NCBI RefSeq assembly: GCF_020880815.1
Contig: NZ_JAJITD010000001.1
Coordinates: 784,003 to 848,002, forward strand
Source of the DNA: Paraburkholderia sejongensis
GTDB taxonomy: Bacteria; Pseudomonadota; Gammaproteobacteria; Burkholderiales; Burkholderiaceae
DNA length: 64,000 bases
Direction: 5' to 3'
The notes below the pieces were generated by a model that saw only the letters and a list, made by a program, of their open reading frames with translations, was not told the DNA's origin and ran no database searches. Below are positions 45,916 through 55,218 of this stretch, one piece after another. Position numbers and translations under genes: made by a program. Every line of letters begins with the position of its first letter. The first letter of the stretch is position 1.

Positions 45916-47514
45916 TCATGCATGCGCGGGCTGATCGGCCGCCGGCGCCGCGCCCTCGCGATCGCCGAACAGCCCCGACATCCAGCGGCCGATTTCCTCC
46001 GCGTTGGTCGCGCCGGTCGCGCGCACCGGCGAGAGCCGGCCGCCGGCCAGCACCGCGATCCGGTCGCAGATATCGAACAGCTCTTCGAGCTCCTCCGAGA
46101 TCACCAGAATCGCGACGCCGCGCGCCGACAGATCGAGCAGTTGCTGCCGGATGAACGCGGCCGCGCCGACATCGACGCCCCACGTGGGCTGCGCGACCAC
46201 CAGCACCTTCGGCGCCTGCAAGATCTCGCGGCCCATGATGTATTTCTGCAGATTGCCGCCCGACAGACTTTGCGCGAGTGCGTCGGGGCCGCCGCAGCGC
46301 ACGTCGAACGCATCGATGCAGCGCTTCGCGAACGCGCGCATCGCGCCGGCCCTGATCCAGCCGGACTTGACCATGCTCTGCCGGTGCGCGGTCAGCAGCG
46401 CGTTGTCGGCCAGACTCATCGCCGGCACCGCGCCACGGCCAAGCCTCTCTTCCGGCACGAAGCCGAAACCGAGCGCGCGCCGGCCGCCCGCGCTCAGGCG
46501 CGCGGCGGGCTTGCCGCAAATCGCGATCGCATCGGCGCGCACGCTGCTTCGGTCCGCGCGCTTCTCGCCCGACAGCGCGGCCAGCAATTCGGCCTGACCG
46601 TTGCCCGACACGCCGGCAATGCCGAAGATTTCCCCGGCATGCACGCTGAACGACACGTCGCGCAGCGAGGTGCCGAACGGATCGTCGCTCGCCACCGACA
46701 ACTGCTTCACGTCGAGCAGCAGCGCGCCCGGCTTATGCTCGCGGCGCGTGTAATCGGGCAGCGAATGACCGACCATCAACTGCGCGAGCGACGCGTGCGT
46801 CTCCTGCTTCGGCTGCACGCGACCGGTCACGCGGCCGCCCCGCATCACCGTCGCGCTGTCGCACAGTTCCTGAATCTCGTCGAGCTTGTGGCTGATATAG
46901 AGGATGCTGCAGCCTTCGGCCGCGAGCCGGCGCAGCGTCATGAACAGCTTGCGCACCGCCTGCGGCGTCAGCACCGAAGTCGGTTCGTCCATGATCAAAA
47001 GGCGCGGATTCTGCAGCAGGCAGCGCACGATTTCGACCCGTTGCCGCTCGCCGACCGTCAGGCTATGCACGTGGCGCTGCGGGTCGATGTCGAGACCGTA
47101 GTCGGCCGACACCTCGCGGATGCGTTTGGACAGCGTTTTCAGATCAAACGGTTCGTCGAGCGCGAGCGCGATGTTCTCGCCGACCGTCAGCGTCTCGAAC
47201 AATGAGAAGTGCTGAAACACCATGCCGATGCCGAGCTTGCGCGCGGCCGCGGGATTGGCGATCTCGACCGTCTCGCCTTCCCAACGGATCTCGCCCGCGT
47301 CGGGCCGCACCGCGCCGTAGATGATCTTCATCAGCGTGCTCTTGCCGGCGCCGTTCTCGCCGAGCACCGCATGAATCTCGCCGGGCGCGACGCTCAGCGT
47401 GACGTCGTCGTTGGCGCGCACGGCGGGGTATTGCTTCGTGATGCCGGTCAGCGCGAGCCGCGGTAGCGCGTCGCCGCGGGTCCGGGCGCCGTCGCCGGAA
47501 GGAAAGTCGCTCAT
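45916..47514 (-). CDS. Double-domain ABC transporter ATPase for BMP-type importer
   Basis: A roughly 532-residue protein with two fused ABC domains. The first has Walker A GENGAGKST and Walker B LLIMDEPTSVL, with a less canonical signature LTVGERQRVEI. In the second, Walker A is degenerate (GVSGNGQAE lacks Lys) while the signature LSGGNLQKYIMGRE is intact, a known feature of sugar and nucleoside double ATPases. ATG at 47514 is chosen; ATG at 47535 would add seven residues. It is the first gene of the operon and is divergent to a LysR gene. Confidence 0.87.
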   Translation of the reverse strand: MSDFPSGDGARTRGDALPRLALTGITKQYPAVRANDDVTLSVAPGEIHAVLGENGAGKSTLMKIIYGAVRPDAGEIRWEGETVEIANPAAARKLGIGMVFQHFSLFETLTVGENIALALDEPFDLKTLSKRIREVSADYGLDIDPQRHVHSLTVGERQRVEIVRCLLQNPRLLIMDEPTSVLTPQAVRKLFMTLRRLAAEGCSILYISHKLDEIQELCDSATVMRGGRVTGRVQPKQETHASLAQLMVGHSLPDYTRREHKPGALLLDVKQLSVASDDPFGTSLRDVSFSVHAGEIFGIAGVSGNGQAELLAALSGEKRADRSSVRADAIAICGKPAARLSAGGRRALGFGFVPEERLGRGAVPAMSLADNALLTAHRQSMVKSGWIRAGAMRAFAKRCIDAFDVRCGGPDALAQSLSGGNLQKYIMGREILQAPKVLVVAQPTWGVDVGAAAFIRQQLLDLSARGVAILVISEELEELFDICDRIAVLAGGRLSPVRATGATNAEEIGRWMSGLFGDREGAAPAADQPAHA

Positions 47515-47819
47515 AGGATTCCGTAATGCTTTCATGACGCCGCCTGGCGCGTGATTGTCACCTGCATGCTGCCTGAATACCGACCGTGGTTACCGCCATG
47601 CATCGCGCAACGCTGCTGCGTGCGGCGCGCCGATCCGTCACCACAACCGGATGACGATACCCAATTCAATCCGCTCAGTCGAGCCGACAAAATTCGCGCA
47701 AACCCGCGTCACAGCAAGCGCTGCGGGTATCTCTGCCTTGACGCGGATTTTCGTCCATATTAAAAGCCATATAACCCCACGCCCACTCGATCAGCCAGCC
47801 CATATATTTCGGAGAACCC
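47515..47819. other. Divergent control region between BMP operon and lysR (305 bp)
   Basis: It must contain both promoters. An AT-rich patch (47750-47815, with CATATTAAAAGCCATATAAC) is the likely LysR contact region. No clear symmetric operator or other gene was found. Confidence 0.45.
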
Positions 47820-48752
47820 ATGAGCCAGCAACGCGAGGCGATCGACACGTACCTGCTGCGCGTGTTGCACACGCTATTGATGGAGCGCAGCGTCACGCGC
47901 GCCGCCGTCAAACTGAATCAATCCCAACCCGCGATCAGCGCGGCGCTGCGCCGTCTGCGCGACATCACCGGCGACCCGCTGCTGGTGCGCGGCAAGTCCG
48001 GCATGGTGCCGACCGAGTACGGCCTGCGCCTGCTCGAACCGGTGCAGAACGCGCTGCGCGAAATCGAGCGCATCAAGTTCCAGCAGCACAACTTCGATCC
48101 GGCCACGTCGATCCGCTGCTACCGGATCGGTTGTCCCGACTATCTGAACGTGCTGTTCGTGCCGACGGTCGTCGAGCGCTTTCGCCAGGCCGCGCCGAAC
48201 GCGACGCTCGAATTCCATTCGCTCGGTCCCGCGTTCGACTACGAACTCGCGCTCGAAGACGGCAAGCTCGATATCGTCGTCGGCAACTGGCCGGAGCCGC
48301 CCGAGCAGTTGCATCTGTCGAACCTGTTCGTCGATCAGATCGTCTGCCTGATGAGCAATACGCATCCGTTCGCCAAGCGCGGCAACCTCACGCTCGACCA
48401 GTATCTGAACGCGCCGCATCTCGCGCCGACGCCGTACTCGGTCGGCCAGCGCGGCGCGATCGACGTGCACCTCGCGCGCGAGCGCCTGAAGCGCCATGTG
48501 GTCGTCACGCTGCCGTACTTCAATCTGGCGCCGTACGTGCTGATCAAATCGGATCTGATCTTCACGACCACGCGCCTGTTCGCCGACTACTACGCGAAGT
48601 TTCTGCCGCTGACCGTGGTGCCGGCGCCGCTCGATTTTCCGCCGATGCAGTACTACCAGTTGTGGCACGAACGCGTGCATTACTCGGACGAAGTGCGCTG
48701 GCTGCGCTCGCTGGTGGCGGAGGCGACCAAGACGCTGATCGACAAGCCTTGA
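47820..48752 (+). CDS. LysR-family regulator of the purine import/deaminase genes
   Basis: A 310-residue LysR regulator of the NodD-like group (LLRVLHTLLMERSVTRAAVKLNQSQPAISAALRRLRDITGDPLLVRG). The ATG has CGGAGA. It is divergent to the BMP importer operon and convergent with the deaminase gene, so control of both is likely. The ligand is probably a purine or purine-derived compound, inferred only from context. Confidence 0.85.
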   Translation: MSQQREAIDTYLLRVLHTLLMERSVTRAAVKLNQSQPAISAALRRLRDITGDPLLVRGKSGMVPTEYGLRLLEPVQNALREIERIKFQQHNFDPATSIRCYRIGCPDYLNVLFVPTVVERFRQAAPNATLEFHSLGPAFDYELALEDGKLDIVVGNWPEPPEQLHLSNLFVDQIVCLMSNTHPFAKRGNLTLDQYLNAPHLAPTPYSVGQRGAIDVHLARERLKRHVVVTLPYFNLAPYVLIKSDLIFTTTRLFADYYAKFLPLTVVPAPLDFPPMQYYQLWHERVHYSDEVRWLRSLVAEATKTLIDKP

Positions 48753-48777
48753 GCGAAAGCGCGGGACCCGTTCCCGC

Positions 48778-50166
48778 CTAAGCCGCCGCCTGATACAGCT
48801 CGCGCGCGAGGCGGTTGTGCCGCTCGATCACCGGTCCGAGTTCCAGCGTCGCCAGTTGCCCATCCTTCACGACCACCTTGCCGTCGATCACGCTCACGCT
48901 CACCTGCGATGGCGCGCAGAACACCAGCGCGGCCACCGGATCGTGCAACGCGCCGGCAAACAGCGGCTGACGCAGATCGAACGCGACGAAATCGGCCGCC
49001 ATGCCGGGTGCGAGCGCGCCGATGTCGTCGCGATTGAGCACCCGCGCGCCGCCGAGCGTCGCGATTTCCAGCGCCTCGCGCGCGGTCATCGCATCGGGCC
49101 CGAAACCGACCCGTTGCAGCAGCAGCGCCTGGCGCACTTCGGCGACCATCTGCGCGCCGTCGTTCGACGCCGAACCGTCGACGCCGAGCCCGACCGGCAC
49201 ACCCGCCACGCGCATTCGCCGCACCGGCGCGATCCCCGATGCGAGCCGCATGTTCGAACACGGACAATGCGCGACGCCGGTGCCGGTGCGCGCGAACAGT
49301 TCGATGCCCGCTTCGTCGAGTTGCACGCAGTGCGCGTGCCATACGTCGCGACCGACCCAGCCGAGATCGTGCGCGTACTCGGCCGGCGTCATGCCGAACT
49401 TCTCGCGGCTGTACGCGACGTCGTTCAGGTTCTCCGCCAGGTGCGTATGCAGCGACACCCCATACTCGCGCGCGAGCAGCGCCGATTCGCGCATCAGATC
49501 GCGGCTCACCGAAAACGGCGAGCATGGCGCGACCACCACGCGCAGCATCGCGTAACGCCCGTCGTCGTGATACGTCTCGATCAGCCGCTGGGTGTCGGCC
49601 AGGATGTCCGCCTCGCGCTCGACCACCGAATCGGGCGGCAAACCGCCCTGTTTCTGGCCGACGCTCATGCTGCCGCGCGCCGCATGAAAACGCATACCGA
49701 TGCGGCGCGCGGCGGCGATGCTGTCGTCGAGACGGCTGCCATTCGGATAGATATACAGATGGTCGCTCGATGTCGTGCAGCCGGACAGCAGCAGTTCGGC
49801 CATCGCGGTCAGCGTCGACACTTCGATCATCTCCGGCGTCAGGTGCGCCCAGACCTTGTACAGATTCGTTAGCCAACCGAACAATTCGGCGTTCTGCGCG
49901 GCGGGAATCGCGCGCGTCAGGCTCTGGTACATATGGTGATGCGTGTTGACGAGGCCCGGAATCACCAGATGGCCGCGCAGGTCGAGCACTTCGTCGGCGC
50001 TCGCCGGCAACGTGTCGGTCGGCCCGACCGCGACGATGCGGTTGTCCTCGATATAAAGGCCCGCGTCGCGCAGTTCGCGGCGCTCGCCGTCCATCGTCAC
50101 GAGCACGTCCGCGTGCTTGACGAGCATCGTTTTGCCGGCTTGCCGGGGTGCTGGGTTCATCGTCAT
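48778..50166 (-). CDS. Amidohydrolase, 8-oxoguanine deaminase type
   Basis: A 462-residue metal-dependent cytosine/guanine-deaminase-family hydrolase. The metal ligands are visible in order: VNTHHHMYQS, HTHLAEN, DVWHAHCVQ and GVDGSASND. The THHHMYQSLTR start and overall length match characterised 8-oxoguanine deaminases and related hydroxydechloroatrazine-like enzymes. ATG at 50166 has GGAGA; an 80-residue upstream open frame is repeat-derived. The product, urate, would feed directly into the PuuD gene beyond the next gap. Guanine or isocytosine deamination is the alternative. Confidence 0.83.
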   Translation of the reverse strand: MTMNPAPRQAGKTMLVKHADVLVTMDGERRELRDAGLYIEDNRIVAVGPTDTLPASADEVLDLRGHLVIPGLVNTHHHMYQSLTRAIPAAQNAELFGWLTNLYKVWAHLTPEMIEVSTLTAMAELLLSGCTTSSDHLYIYPNGSRLDDSIAAARRIGMRFHAARGSMSVGQKQGGLPPDSVVEREADILADTQRLIETYHDDGRYAMLRVVVAPCSPFSVSRDLMRESALLAREYGVSLHTHLAENLNDVAYSREKFGMTPAEYAHDLGWVGRDVWHAHCVQLDEAGIELFARTGTGVAHCPCSNMRLASGIAPVRRMRVAGVPVGLGVDGSASNDGAQMVAEVRQALLLQRVGFGPDAMTAREALEIATLGGARVLNRDDIGALAPGMAADFVAFDLRQPLFAGALHDPVAALVFCAPSQVSVSVIDGKVVVKDGQLATLELGPVIERHNRLARELYQAAA

Positions 50167-50804
50167 CCGTGTTCTCCGCCTGATTGCGTGCATGCCAAGC
50201 CGTTCGAACGCGATGCGGCGGCACGCGCACCGTGCCGCCGCGTTCGCGTGAACGCCGTAGGCCCGGTTACCCAGCGTGGTTGCGCCGTCTTCGGGGGTTG
50301 CCGCGAGGTCACGCAAGCACTCGCGTCGCCTCGCAGCGGCTGCGCCGCGTCCGGACTGCTCGCGAACCGCATCGGGTTCGGATCGGGTTCGCATCGGGTT
50401 CGCATCGGCCGCGCCGCATAGCCGTCACCTTCGGTGACCAAAATCGCGCTGACAACTCGCGCCGCTGCGATACCGGGGTTCAGACCATTCATATAGTGGT
50501 GCTTTTTTGGCGCCGGTACGATCGTCTCAGAAGCCGGCGGACCGCGCGCGGGTCGCTCGCGTCGCGCCGCCGGCAACGGTCCACGCGCATCGCATCGCGC
50601 GTGATTAGCGGCCCATCATGCGGCAATCATTATCTTTCCTATCGCTCGCGCGCCGGATGCACGATCCTTTTTACAATGGCTGCCACGGCGCTCGCTTCAG
50701 TTCGCCGACGGGTATGTAGCCACTGACGTGGAGCCTCGATCCGCCGCCAACGTAATGGATCGGGCCGCCGCCGACACCTCGCATTCACACAAGGACAATT
50801 GCGA
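50167..50804. other. 638-bp region between deaminase and HIU hydrolase genes
   Basis: It contains GC-rich 12-bp repeats (50369-50402), a small hairpin (GTCACC-TTC-GGTGAC near 50421) and an AT-richer stretch before the HIU hydrolase gene (ATCATTATCTTTCC; CTTTTTACAATGG) that probably holds its promoter. No gene was recognised. Confidence 0.45.
50369..50402. repeat. Short tandem repeat GCATCGGGTTCG
   Basis: GCATCGGGTTCG, then GATCGGGTTC, then GCATCGGGTTCG again and a partial GCATCGG. It lies about 200 bp upstream of the deaminase start. Confidence 0.85.
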
Positions 50805-51158
50805 ATGGGCAAGCTCACTACCCATGTGCTCGACACCGCGAACGGCCGTCCCGGCGCGGGCATCAAGGTCGAACTCTTCGCGCTCGCGGGCGAATCCCGC
50901 CGCGCGCTCAAAACCGCCACCACCAATAGCGATGGCCGCTGCGACGAGCCGCTGCTCGAAGGCGCGGCGCTGGTCGCCGGCGAATACGAACTCGTGTTCG
51001 GCGCGGGCGACTATTTCGCATCGATCGGCACGAAGGTGCCGGAGCCGCGCTTCGTCGATCGCGTGGTGCTGCGCTTCGGTATCGCCGACGCCGGCGCGCA
51101 CTACCACGTGCCGCTGCTGGTGTCGCCGTGGTCGTACAGCACGTATCGGGGAAGTTAA
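50805..51158 (+). CDS. uraH: 5-Hydroxyisourate hydrolase (transthyretin-like)
   Basis: A 117-residue transthyretin-related protein. The N-terminal motif LTTHVLDTANGRPGAG contains His7, Arg45 lies in NSDGRCD, and the C-terminal signature ends SYSTYRGS. This is the diagnostic YRGS tail that separates HIU hydrolases from transthyretin. It hydrolyses 5-hydroxyisourate from PuuD to OHCU. ATG at 50805 has AAGGA upstream. It is followed 87 bp later by puuD. Confidence 0.93.
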   Translation: MGKLTTHVLDTANGRPGAGIKVELFALAGESRRALKTATTNSDGRCDEPLLEGAALVAGEYELVFGAGDYFASIGTKVPEPRFVDRVVLRFGIADAGAHYHVPLLVSPWSYSTYRGS

Positions 51159-51245
51159 TTAGTTTCCCCAGGCGGTTTGCGCACAGGGAGCGGCGCCGAT
51201 ACGAAAGCGTCGCCGCGCACAATGAATCAGAAGTGGAGGAGTTTC

Positions 51246-52439
51246 ATGGAAGGCTTTATCACCGACTGGCTGAACCTCGCGATTCGCTGGTTCCACGTCA
51301 TCGCCGCGATTGCATGGATCGGCGAATCGTTCTATTTCGTCGCGCTCGACAACAGCCTGAAACCGCCGCAGGACCCGAATCAACGTCGTCGCGGCGTATT
51401 CGGCGAGCTGTGGCACGTGCACGGCGGCGGCTTCTACAACATGCAGAAGTACACGGTCGCGCCGCCCGAGATGCCGGAGGACCTGCACTGGTCGAAGTGG
51501 CCGTCGTACACCACGTGGCTGTCGGGCTTCGGACTGTTCACCGTGCTGTATCTGTTCTCGCCGACCACTTACCTGATCGATAAAAACGTGCTCGACATGG
51601 GGCCGGTGGTGGCGGTCGCATCCGCGATCGGTTTTCTCGCGGCCGGCTGGATCGTCTACGACTCGCTGTGCCGGATTCTCGGCAGCCGCGACAAGCTGCT
51701 CGGTATCTGCGTCGGCGCGTACGTGCTGATCGCGGCCTACCTCGCGTGCCATATTTTCGCGGGCCGCGCCGCGTACCTGATCATGGGCGCGATGCTGGCG
51801 ACGATCATGTCGGCCAACGTGTTCTTCGTGATCATCCCGGGCCAGCGCAAGATGGTCGACGCGATGCTCAAGGGCGACACGCCGAACCCGATCTACGGCA
51901 AACGCGGCAAGCAGCGCTCGGTGCACAACACCTATTTCACGTTGCCGGTGGTGTTCGCGATGCTGTCGAACCACTACGCGATGACCTACACGCATCCGTA
52001 CAACTGGGCGGTGCTGGTGGTCATCATGCTGGCCGGCGCGCTGATCCGTCAGTTCTTCGTGATGCGTCATCGCGGCCAGGTGCTGTGGTACCTGCCGCTC
52101 GTCGGCGTCGCGCTGATGTGCACCGCGCTCGTGTGGACGATGCCGCGCCCGGTAGTGCCGGTCGCTCAGGCCGCCAATGCGCCGACCGTGAAGGTCGCCG
52201 ATATCGCGCCGCTTCTGCAACAGCGCTGCGCGGCTTGCCACTCCGCCCATCCGACGATGATGGGCAGCGCGCCGGCCGGCGTGCTGCTGGATACGCCGGA
52301 GCAGATCTCGCAGAACGCGCAGCGGATCTATCAGCAGGCGGTGACGTTGAAGGCGATGCCGCTCGGTAACGTCACGCATATGACCGATGACGAGCGGACG
52401 AAGATTGCCGCGTGGTTCGAGGGGGGCGCGGCGAAGTAG
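51246..52439 (+). CDS. puuD: Membrane-bound urate oxidase with cytochrome c domain, PuuD
   Basis: A 397-residue protein with about eight membrane helices (WLNLAIRWFHVIAAIAWIGESFYF at the start) and a C-terminal cytochrome c domain with CAACH at 328-332 and a probable methionine ligand in AMPLGNVTHM. PuuD oxidises urate to 5-hydroxyisourate with electrons passed to the respiratory chain rather than directly to oxygen. ATG at 51246 has GGAGG. Together with uraH it forms the plus-strand part of the pathway, and a strong terminator follows. Confidence 0.93.
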   Translation: MEGFITDWLNLAIRWFHVIAAIAWIGESFYFVALDNSLKPPQDPNQRRRGVFGELWHVHGGGFYNMQKYTVAPPEMPEDLHWSKWPSYTTWLSGFGLFTVLYLFSPTTYLIDKNVLDMGPVVAVASAIGFLAAGWIVYDSLCRILGSRDKLLGICVGAYVLIAAYLACHIFAGRAAYLIMGAMLATIMSANVFFVIIPGQRKMVDAMLKGDTPNPIYGKRGKQRSVHNTYFTLPVVFAMLSNHYAMTYTHPYNWAVLVVIMLAGALIRQFFVMRHRGQVLWYLPLVGVALMCTALVWTMPRPVVPVAQAANAPTVKVADIAPLLQQRCAACHSAHPTMMGSAPAGVLLDTPEQISQNAQRIYQQAVTLKAMPLGNVTHMTDDERTKIAAWFEGGAAK

Positions 52440-52510
52440 GCTTTGCGGCGGGCTTGTCGCGGTAGCGATGGGCTTTGGGCGGAGGTTTTTTGCCTGAGTG
52501 ACTTGCGGCT

Positions 52511-52543
52511 CGATCGGCTTTAGCCGATCGGGCCGTTTTTTTT
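52511..52543 (+). terminator. Rho-independent terminator after puuD
   Basis: CGATCGGCT, a two-base TT centre and AGCCGATCG are followed by GGCCG and eight T residues. Confidence 0.82.
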
Positions 52544-52590
52544 GAAGCCGGAAACCATCGGTCAAGCCAGCTTCGCAACGGCCTTTGTGT

Positions 52591-52606
52591 CGCCCAGGGG
52601 CTACAA
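52591..52606 (+). repeat. 16-bp direct repeat in XRE leader, copy 1
   Basis: CGCCCAGGGGCTACAA; a near copy lies 41 bp further on. Confidence 0.85.
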
Positions 52607-52631
52607 TCTTCCAATAATGCGTCGAATTTGA

Positions 52632-52647
52632 CGCCCAAGGGCTACAA
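52632..52647 (+). repeat. 16-bp direct repeat in XRE leader, copy 2
   Basis: CGCCCAAGGGCTACAA, one base different from copy 1. It ends immediately before the XRE ATG and contains its ribosome site (AAGGG). Confidence 0.85.
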
Positions 52648-52920
52648 ATGACCAATCTCGCCGATGTCGCAGACATGCTGAAAGCCCTCCGCCGTGACAG
52701 CAAGCTGTCGCAGGAGGAACTGGCGCGCCGTGCGGGCGTCGCCCGCACTGCGGTCGCACGTATGGAAACGCTCGCGAAGAACGACATGAGTGTGTCCGTG
52801 CTCGTACGCTTGCTGGAAGCCGCCGGTTACGATCTCAAGTTCGTTGCGCACGGCCACGACCGCACGCTCGAAGACATCCTCGCTGAACAACGCAATGAGA
52901 ACCCTGTTGCGCCGTATTGA
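52648..52920 (+). CDS. XRE-type helix-turn-helix protein, orphan
   Basis: A 90-residue protein that is almost all Cro/CI-type DNA-binding domain (ALRRDSKLSQEELARRAGVARTAVARMET). A short C-terminal part (NDMSVSVLVRLLEAAGYDLKFV) resembles HipB-like or other antitoxin regulators. No toxin gene follows before the terminator at 53018. It sits between the two halves of the urate pathway, and a 16-bp repeat covers its ribosome site, suggesting autoregulation. A role in purine control is possible but not shown. Confidence 0.75.
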   Translation: MTNLADVADMLKALRRDSKLSQEELARRAGVARTAVARMETLAKNDMSVSVLVRLLEAAGYDLKFVAHGHDRTLEDILAEQRNENPVAPY

Positions 52921-53017
52921 AGCCCGAAGTCCGGTTGCCCGGCAGACGCCATTACCCAAGACGCGTCGACGTAGACTTCGACCCGGCACGCCAGTCACAC
53001 CGCCACCTTCAAAACAA

Positions 53018-53049
53018 AAAAGCCCACGGCCAAAACCGTGGGCTTTTTC
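53018..53049. terminator. Bidirectional terminator between XRE gene and allA
   Basis: AAAAAGCCCACGG, loop CCAAAA and its complement ending TTTTT form a 13-bp stem usable by both convergent units. Confidence 0.9.
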
Positions 53050-53091
53050 TTCAGCAATCGACATCGCGGGACTACCCCACGACTTCCACCA

Positions 53092-53604
53092 TCAAACCGC
53101 CACCGCGCTCAACGCATCTTCGGTGAGCCACAACGACTCCGCGAGACCCTGCTCGTTCAGATTGAGCCCATCGCCACCCCGATCGATGACGATAAAGTCG
53201 CTCACCTCGCCCAACGCAATCAGCGGATGGTGCCACACGCCCTTCGCGTAATTGACGCCTTGCCAGCCGCTCGTGACGAACGCGCGAATCTTGCCCGCAT
53301 CCAGCTCGCCGGCCGGCGCGACGACCACGAGATACGGCCTGTCGTTCAGCGGCACGAACGCCTGGCTGCCGAGCGGATGCCGCTCGAGCATCTTCACTTC
53401 GAACGGCAACTCGCGCGGCTGGCCGCGAAACAGATTCACCAGCGTCCGGCCGTTCTGCTCGCTGACGTCCACCTTCGCGAGATCGTGAAAGCGGATCGTC
53501 GTGCCCAGGTTGATCGGAATCTGCTTCGCGCCTTCGAGTTCGATCACGTCGCCGAACGCGGCGAACGCCTCCCTGGTCAGCGGTTCGATAGCGAGCGTTT
53601 TCAT
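53092..53604 (-). CDS. allA: Ureidoglycolate lyase
   Basis: A 170-residue AllA-family cupin-like protein. It begins [19 protein letters not shown] and contains [14 protein letters not shown], the conserved HH block of ureidoglycolate lyases. It releases glyoxylate and urea from ureidoglycolate, the final step of the pathway. Its ATG overlaps the allantoicase stop (ATGA, 53601-53604), so the genes are coupled and consecutive steps are co-translated. No strong ribosome site of its own is seen. Confidence 0.9.
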   Translation of the reverse strand: MKTLAIEPLTREAFAAFGDVIELEGAKQIPINLGTTIRFHDLAKVDVSEQNGRTLVNLFRGQPRELPFEVKMLERHPLGSQAFVPLNDRPYLVVVAPAGELDAGKIRAFVTSGWQGVNYAKGVWHHPLIALGEVSDFIVIDRGGDGLNLNEQGLAESLWLTEDALSAVAV

Positions 53605-54611
53605 TCGAGCGTACCCCACAGACGCAGACGCGATACCCCGCCGTCCGGATAGATGTTGAAGCGCACGTGCGTGACCGGCCCAAGCGCCGCAATCTCGCTC
53701 TCGAAGAAATGCTGCTTGTCCATCTGCAGCTTCTGTTCGCCGAGCAGCACCGGCCAGAACATTGCCTGCGTGATGAGCGAGCTGTCGGTGCCGCCCTTCA
53801 CGTACGCGGCCTGGATCGAGCAGCGGTCCGGATAGTTGCCCTTGAAGTGCGCGGTATCGACTTCGATCTTGCGGATCACGCCCGGCTGCGCGAGCGCGAC
53901 GATCGCCCAGTCGTTGCCCGGCTCGCGACGCCGGCGCGTTTCCCAACCGTCGCCCATGTTCACGCCGCGGCCCGGCATCAACAGCGTCGACGCTGCGCCG
54001 AAGTGCTGGTTGTTCTCGCCGACCAGGTATGCGCCGTTTTCCATCGCGGCCAGATCGAACTGCTCGGTGCGGCTCGCGCCGGCCCAGTCGACCTGCGGCT
54101 GACCGTACACGCGCAGTCGCGCGATGCCGCCGTCCGGATAGATATTCACGCGCAGATGCGTATAAGCGTTGGCGTCGCCGACTTCGAGGTAGTGATGGCT
54201 ATTGCCCTGCAACGTGGTGGACGGCACGATCTCGGTCCATTGCGTCGCCTGGTTCGGCGCGCCGTCGATCACGCGCGCCGCTTCCACCGACGCCGCCGGC
54301 GGGAAATTACCGGTGAAATGGCTGGTATCGAGGTCGAGCCCCTTGATCACGCCCGGGCGCGCGAGCTTGACGACGCACCAGTCGTAGCCGGTCGTGCGTT
54401 TGCGGCGGGTTTCCCAGCCGTCCATCCATTTGCCGTTGTTGTCGTACTTGCCGGGGATGAAGACGGCTGGCTCCGGATTCAGCATGCGGTCCTTCGGCGC
54501 GAAGAATTCGTCGCTGGCCTCGAGCGCCTGCGCGCCCAGACGCGGGTCCGCCAGGTTCACATACCGGCGCGTGAATTCCGGGGCGTTCGGGTCGAGAATC
54601 GGGAGTGCCAT
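53601..54611 (-). CDS. alc: Allantoicase
   Basis: A 336-residue protein with two allantoicase jelly-roll repeats, each carrying similar blocks: [20 protein letters not shown] and [20 protein letters not shown], and [18 protein letters not shown] and [18 protein letters not shown]. It hydrolyses allantoate to ureidoglycolate and urea. ATG at 54611 has AAGGA upstream. It lies 85 bp after uraD and overlaps allA. Confidence 0.93.
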   Translation of the reverse strand: MALPILDPNAPEFTRRYVNLADPRLGAQALEASDEFFAPKDRMLNPEPAVFIPGKYDNNGKWMDGWETRRKRTTGYDWCVVKLARPGVIKGLDLDTSHFTGNFPPAASVEAARVIDGAPNQATQWTEIVPSTTLQGNSHHYLEVGDANAYTHLRVNIYPDGGIARLRVYGQPQVDWAGASRTEQFDLAAMENGAYLVGENNQHFGAASTLLMPGRGVNMGDGWETRRRREPGNDWAIVALAQPGVIRKIEVDTAHFKGNYPDRCSIQAAYVKGGTDSSLITQAMFWPVLLGEQKLQMDKQHFFESEIAALGPVTHVRFNIYPDGGVSRLRLWGTLE

Positions 54612-54696
54612 CTTAGTCGTCCTTGATATCGTATGGGGCTTAAAAAAAGTTGCGGTTCTTCGGTGTCGGCGCGCGTCTTACGGATTGCGAATTGCC

Positions 54697-55218
54697 TTAT
54701 GCACCGACCAGATCGTCGAGCCGCAAACGTGCGATGCGATAAATCTGTTCGAGGCTCGCGCGCAATTCGTCGGCGCGGCTATTGTTCACCCGCGACTCGA
54801 AGTTCGCGATGATGCCGTAGCGGTCGTAGCCACGCACCGCGAGAATGAACGGAAAACCGAATTTCTCGCGATACGCGGTGTTCAGCGCCTGCAGCTTGTC
54901 GAACTCCGCCTGCGTGCATTGCGCGAGACCCGCGCCGCTTTGTTCGCGAGTCGACTCCGCGGTCAGCTCGCCGCGCACCGCCGCCTTGCCGGCCAGTTCC
55001 GGGTGCGCGTTGATCAGAGCCAGTTGCTTCTCGGCGCCGGCTGTCTCGACGATCTCCGACATCCGCTTGTGCAAGGCATCGACGCTCGCGAACGGCCGCT
55101 CTACGGCCGCGACTTCGGCGACCCACGGCGAGTGCTCGAAAATCCCCGACAGCGCCGCGACGAACGCGTCGTTGGAAATGCTGTTGAGTTGGTCCAGGGT
55201 GTATTGCATCGCCTTCAT
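54697..55218 (-). CDS. uraD: OHCU decarboxylase
   Basis: A 173-residue helical protein. The catalytic block is HPELAGKA (His72), followed by EFDKLQALNTAYREKFGFPFILAVRG. It converts OHCU to (S)-allantoin, the step after HIU hydrolase. Its start overlaps the puuE stop by four bases, so it is translationally coupled. This form is free-standing, not fused to HIU hydrolase or allantoinase as in some bacteria. Confidence 0.93.
   Translation of the reverse strand: MKAMQYTLDQLNSISNDAFVAALSGIFEHSPWVAEVAAVERPFASVDALHKRMSEIVETAGAEKQLALINAHPELAGKAAVRGELTAESTREQSGAGLAQCTQAEFDKLQALNTAYREKFGFPFILAVRGYDRYGIIANFESRVNNSRADELRASLEQIYRIARLRLDDLVGA

Noticed and set aside
50167..50394. N-terminal extension of the deaminase to 50394
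   Set aside because: The added 76 residues are Arg/Ala-rich and run through the repeat; ATG at 50166 has a good ribosome site and the family N-terminus.
50369..50402. Short repeats before the deaminase as a CRISPR array
   Set aside because: Units are 10-12 bp, directly tandem without spacers, and no cas gene is present.
52917..53126. Short frame after the XRE gene as a toxin remnant
   Set aside because: Basic low-complexity peptide running through a terminator hairpin; no HipA, RelE or other toxin motif could be seen.
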